A stretch of 8,510 nucleotides of DNA from JAFDZV01 sp966128725 (lineage in GTDB: Bacteria > Bacteroidota > Ignavibacteria > OLB7): assembly GCA_966128725.1 (NCBI GenBank), contig CBHYLN010000188.1, forward strand, positions 1-8,510, in the 5' to 3' direction. Numbering within the stretch: the first letter of the stretch is position 1; each line of letters starts with the position of its first letter. The notes under the pieces are model-generated. The model was not told where the DNA came from. It did no database searches and saw only the letters and a program-made list of their open reading frames with translations. A program made the translations under genes and the position numbers. Positions 7,601 through 8,510 of this stretch are shown here, piece after piece.

Positions 7601-8332
7601 ACATGTCTGAAAACTGTAGTCGCCTGCCGCCGATGCATTGATGTCGGGATATCCGTTGATCCACATGCTGTTCGCCAGCGGTCCGGCCCACAACGGGTGT
7701 GGCGTTACAACCACGGCCGGGCGCGGCTCAGCGGTGGTTGGGTCAGGGTCGGCAATCACCGTCCACGCGCTGTTAAGCGAGCCAACGGGGATCGTTCTGC
7801 CCGATGCATCATCCCATCCGGTGTTCAGCGTAAGCGTGTCGGTTGCGCATGGGTCAACGGGGCGCGGGGCGTCGACGATGATCGTATCGCGTAAGAACGC
7901 ATCACTTCTTCCAAGCGAATCGTATCCGGTGAACACGATCGTGATGGCACGATATGCGCTGTCGCTCAGGAAACATGCCTCAACATCGGCCGATGGATTC
8001 AGGCCCAGGGACGTTGCGGTTCTCCAGGTGATGGCGGTTGCGTTCCATGTTGGTGCCGGCGTGCTCCAACCGATGTTTGATGCGCTGGCCACCGTGATGC
8101 CGGGCGTTGTGATGCCGGCCACAATCCTCGTGACGGCGCCCGGCCTGCTGTTGAGCAGGCTTACATGGAACCGCCAGCAGTTTGTGTTGCCGCTGCCGCG
8201 GGCAGTAACGTGCAGTTCGGTCCCGTCCTGCGGTTGCGCGATCGCCTGCGCCGAAGCACACGCGACAATTGTTGCCAGAAGAATACCCCACCACCGCGAT
8301 CGCGGTGCGCGAGCCTGTGTTCGTGGATTCAT
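4637..8332 (-). CDS. large multidomain T9SS cargo with triplicated Cys-rich repeats
   Basis: This encodes 1231 residues. Residues 1-32 are a signal peptide (MNPRTQARAPRSRWW, then a hydrophobic stretch ending AQAIA|Q). Residues ~37-155 form a beta-rich N-terminal domain. Residues 161-~700 are three tandem 181-residue repeats. Each runs from PCA(T/A)DTL through LADxxARVFLNG, HLDLAPYL and GGVNCL to RKPxCC, and resembles jelly-roll/galactose-binding-like modules that bind glycans. Residues ~703-800 are an SdrD_B/Cna-B-like domain with a probable Ca-binding loop (DLNGNGRDD) and DAAGNYYFGNLPPGDYTI. Residues ~806-990 are CARDB-like (DIWIRN, HQNP, NYVYVTVRNRDTADG), and ~995-1115 form another beta domain. 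Residues ~1152-1231 are a type A T9SS sorting domain (NTPNPARQETSIAFTL ... LPSGTYLYELIANG). No enzyme motif is seen; an adhesin or structural surface role is inferred. GGAG lies 9 nt before the ATG. Confidence 0.92.
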   Translation of the reverse strand: MNPRTQARAPRSRWWGILLATIVACASAQAIAQPQDGTELHVTARGSGNTNCWRFHVSLLNSRPGAVTRIVAGITTPGITVASASNIGWSTPAPTWNATAITWRTATSLGLNPSADVEACFLSDSAYRAITIVFTGYDSLGRSDAFLRDTIIVDAPRPVDPCATDTLTLNTGWDDASGRTIPVGSLNSAWTVIADPDPTTAEPRPAVVVTPHPLWAGPLANSMWINGYPDINASAAGDYSFQTCFCVQRPTQISHMVLDVLADDGARVFLNGNLVGQTPPTWGFSAPPTHLDLAPYLVGGVNCLVIQVSNYGGPCGLNVGGIVTANNGVLRKPGCCTGQPNPCAADTLRLSTGWDYRTGGTIAVGSLNSDWTITADPDPTTVEPRPAVVVESIAGWAGPLANSTWISGYPSIYSALVGDYSFQTCFCVQRPEQVSHLILDILADNDARVFLNGMLVGQTIATYGFKAPPTHLDLAPYLVGGVNCLVVQVHNQSGPSGLNVSGFITADNGVLRKPGCCTGRPDPCATDTLTLNTGWDYRTGGTVPIGAAGSAWTVIADPDPTSTEPRPAVAADPYPGWAGPLANSTWISGYPDVRMSKEGTYTFQTCFCVAQPTQATRMILDVLADNEARVFLNGTLIGQTIATYGFKAPPAHIDLAPYLAGGVNCLTVQVYNNGGPCGMNVRGVVTADDGALRKPACCDSTGWITGRKINDLNGNGRDDNTIDQRNAEPGLEGWQITLEPSNHTTRTDAAGNYYFGNLPPGDYTIAETAQPGWAQTAPGGRGIHAVKLGAGDVLRRDFLNFDRRRCPKLWMRDNDLDIGNEPDVEAGPVLWASPDIWIRNAADGGIVHQNPIAGETNYVYVTVRNRDTADGTAILHLNWAKASTHMDWPKDWTNGNGPVCGTIASGEVASAIPVTVPAGGTITAGPFAWTPPSPSSFSRCFTEQEQHHFCLLARLVTQPETLCPMTFPETESVGANTRNNNRVAWRNVSVVNNDEQPWRFGVLVRGSRTSAADARLVVTSPANDNGHTFFDVGTVTLELKGALYDRWDSAGRKGTVAASNDKAHTVQLARNGGWIGGLRLDSGEVAPVTIGFIYNTQPPSDTATFMVDLEQYGVSRDTAEPDGAVRFVVQRSSTLGVEPSAGERGGMWLGANTPNPARQETSIAFTLATACNVRLVLADIAGRELRTLAAGRYEPGEHAVTCNLSGLPSGTYLYELIANGTRMARTLVISR
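6233..6766 (-). repeat. intragenic repeat R3 (residues 523-700)
   Basis: Third copy of the ~181-residue module, offset 543 bp from R2. It shares an exact 26-bp run with R2 (6384-6409 with 6927-6952). It ends RKPACCDS, where the linker changes and the SdrD/Cna-B-like domain begins. It keeps the cysteines of the TCFC, VNC, GPCG and CC positions. Confidence 0.9.
6767..7309 (-). repeat. intragenic repeat R2 (residues 342-522)
   Basis: Second copy of the module. It shares an exact 51-bp run with R1 (6885-6935 with 7428-7478) and a different exact run with R3. At the GPCG position it has GPSG, losing one cysteine that R1 and R3 keep. Confidence 0.92.
7310..7852 (-). repeat. intragenic repeat R1 (residues 161-341)
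   Basis: First copy of the module. It differs from R2 and R3 in the loop after VGQT (PPTWGFSAPP rather than IATYGFKAPP) and opens TGWDDASGRT rather than TGWDYRTGGT. The six-cysteine layout otherwise matches R3. Confidence 0.92.
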
Positions 8333-8341
8333 GATTCAATA

Positions 8342-8345
8342 CTCC
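8342..8345 (-). promoter_or_regulatory. ribosome binding site of the large cargo gene
   Basis: GGAG on the minus strand lies 9 nt before the ATG at 8332. Together with the signal peptide that begins there, it supports this start. Confidence 0.5.
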
Positions 8346-8412
8346 ATTGATGGATATGATGAAACAAAGGGGAGTGGATAGTTCATTGGAAGCCGGCCCG
8401 TTGGCCATCCGG

Positions 8413-8427
8413 CGTGCAGGATGCACG
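8413..8427. promoter_or_regulatory. 6-bp dyad in the large-gene leader
   Basis: CGTGCA-GGA-TGCACG is a perfect inverted repeat with a 3-nt centre, 80 nt upstream of the large cargo gene. It could be an operator half-site pair or a small RNA hairpin in the leader. On the plus strand it is followed by ACAGTTTTAC, so it might also end transcription in the opposite direction. Confidence 0.4.
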
Positions 8428-8444
8428 GGACAGTTTTACACCGC

Positions 8445-8456
8445 ACTGCACGCAGT
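8445..8456. promoter_or_regulatory. ACTGC/GCAGT dyad
   Basis: ACTGC-AC-GCAGT is a short inverted repeat between the CGTGCA dyad and the tandem 20-bp repeats. It is short enough to be chance; it is listed because three ordered elements lie within 100 bp. Confidence 0.3.
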
Positions 8457-8463
8457 ACTGTAT

Positions 8464-8504
8464 GTTCCTAAATTATTTCGCGACGTTCCTAAATTATTTC
8501 GCGA
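8464..8504. repeat. two tandem 20-bp repeats at the right edge
   Basis: GTTCCTAAATTATTTCGCGA occurs at 8464-8483 and 8485-8504, a 21-bp period or about two helical turns. The AT-rich core (AAATTATTT, itself nearly palindromic) stands out from the GC-rich surroundings. On the minus strand each copy carries TAATTTAG, one mismatch from the TAnnTTTG -7 consensus, about 130 nt before the large gene. The array may continue past the window edge. It could be a regulator site, a promoter pair or part of a longer repeat. Confidence 0.85.
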
Positions 8505-8510
8505 AACTTT

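Noticed and set aside
6233..7852. Assembly duplication as the source of the three repeats
   Set aside because: The copies differ at many residues, stay in frame and keep the cysteine pattern, so they are real diverged modules rather than a copy error.

Overview
The window is about 60% GC by eye. It looks like chromosomal DNA from a member of the Bacteroidota/Chlorobiota (FCB) group. The main reason is that two large secreted proteins both end in a type IX secretion system (T9SS) type A sorting domain, a feature confined to that group. A high-GC Chlorobiota or Kapabacteria-like lineage is my guess; nothing here fixes the genus.

Layout: (a) 2-2425, plus strand, is the 3' part of a gene that starts outside the window. 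It encodes LamG-like modules, a peptide-N-glycosidase F-like two-domain core, an Ig/CARDB-like region and a T9SS C-terminal domain. (b) 2426-2603 is a short convergent gap with a weak hairpin. (c) 2604-3044, minus, encodes a 146-residue protein resembling a bacterial PH-like domain. (d) 3045-3353 is non-coding and holds a perfect 14-bp-stem hairpin. (e) 3354-4184, minus, encodes a secreted DUF1573 protein with a Thr/Pro/Ser-rich tail. (f) 4185-4636 is a 452-bp non-coding stretch. It carries two exact 31-bp direct repeats, each containing a dyad. They bracket a 121-bp block built of 9-bp and 7-bp simple repeats, followed by a long terminator-like hairpin. (g) 4637-8332, minus, encodes a 1231-residue T9SS cargo with three 181-residue Cys-rich repeats, an SdrD/Cna-B-like domain, CARDB-like modules and a sorting domain. 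(h) 8333-8510 is its upstream region, with two small dyads and two tandem 20-bp repeats running up to the window edge.

Three of the four proteins are predicted to be exported and built of beta-sandwich modules, so the window looks like a surface/secretome region. No operon is evident, because the minus-strand genes are separated by 309 and 452 bp and have hairpins between them. No tRNA, rRNA, transposase, CRISPR array or complete defence system was seen. The most unusual parts are the repeat-bracketed intergenic block at 4381-4617, the triplicated module in the large protein, and the tandem repeats at the right edge.
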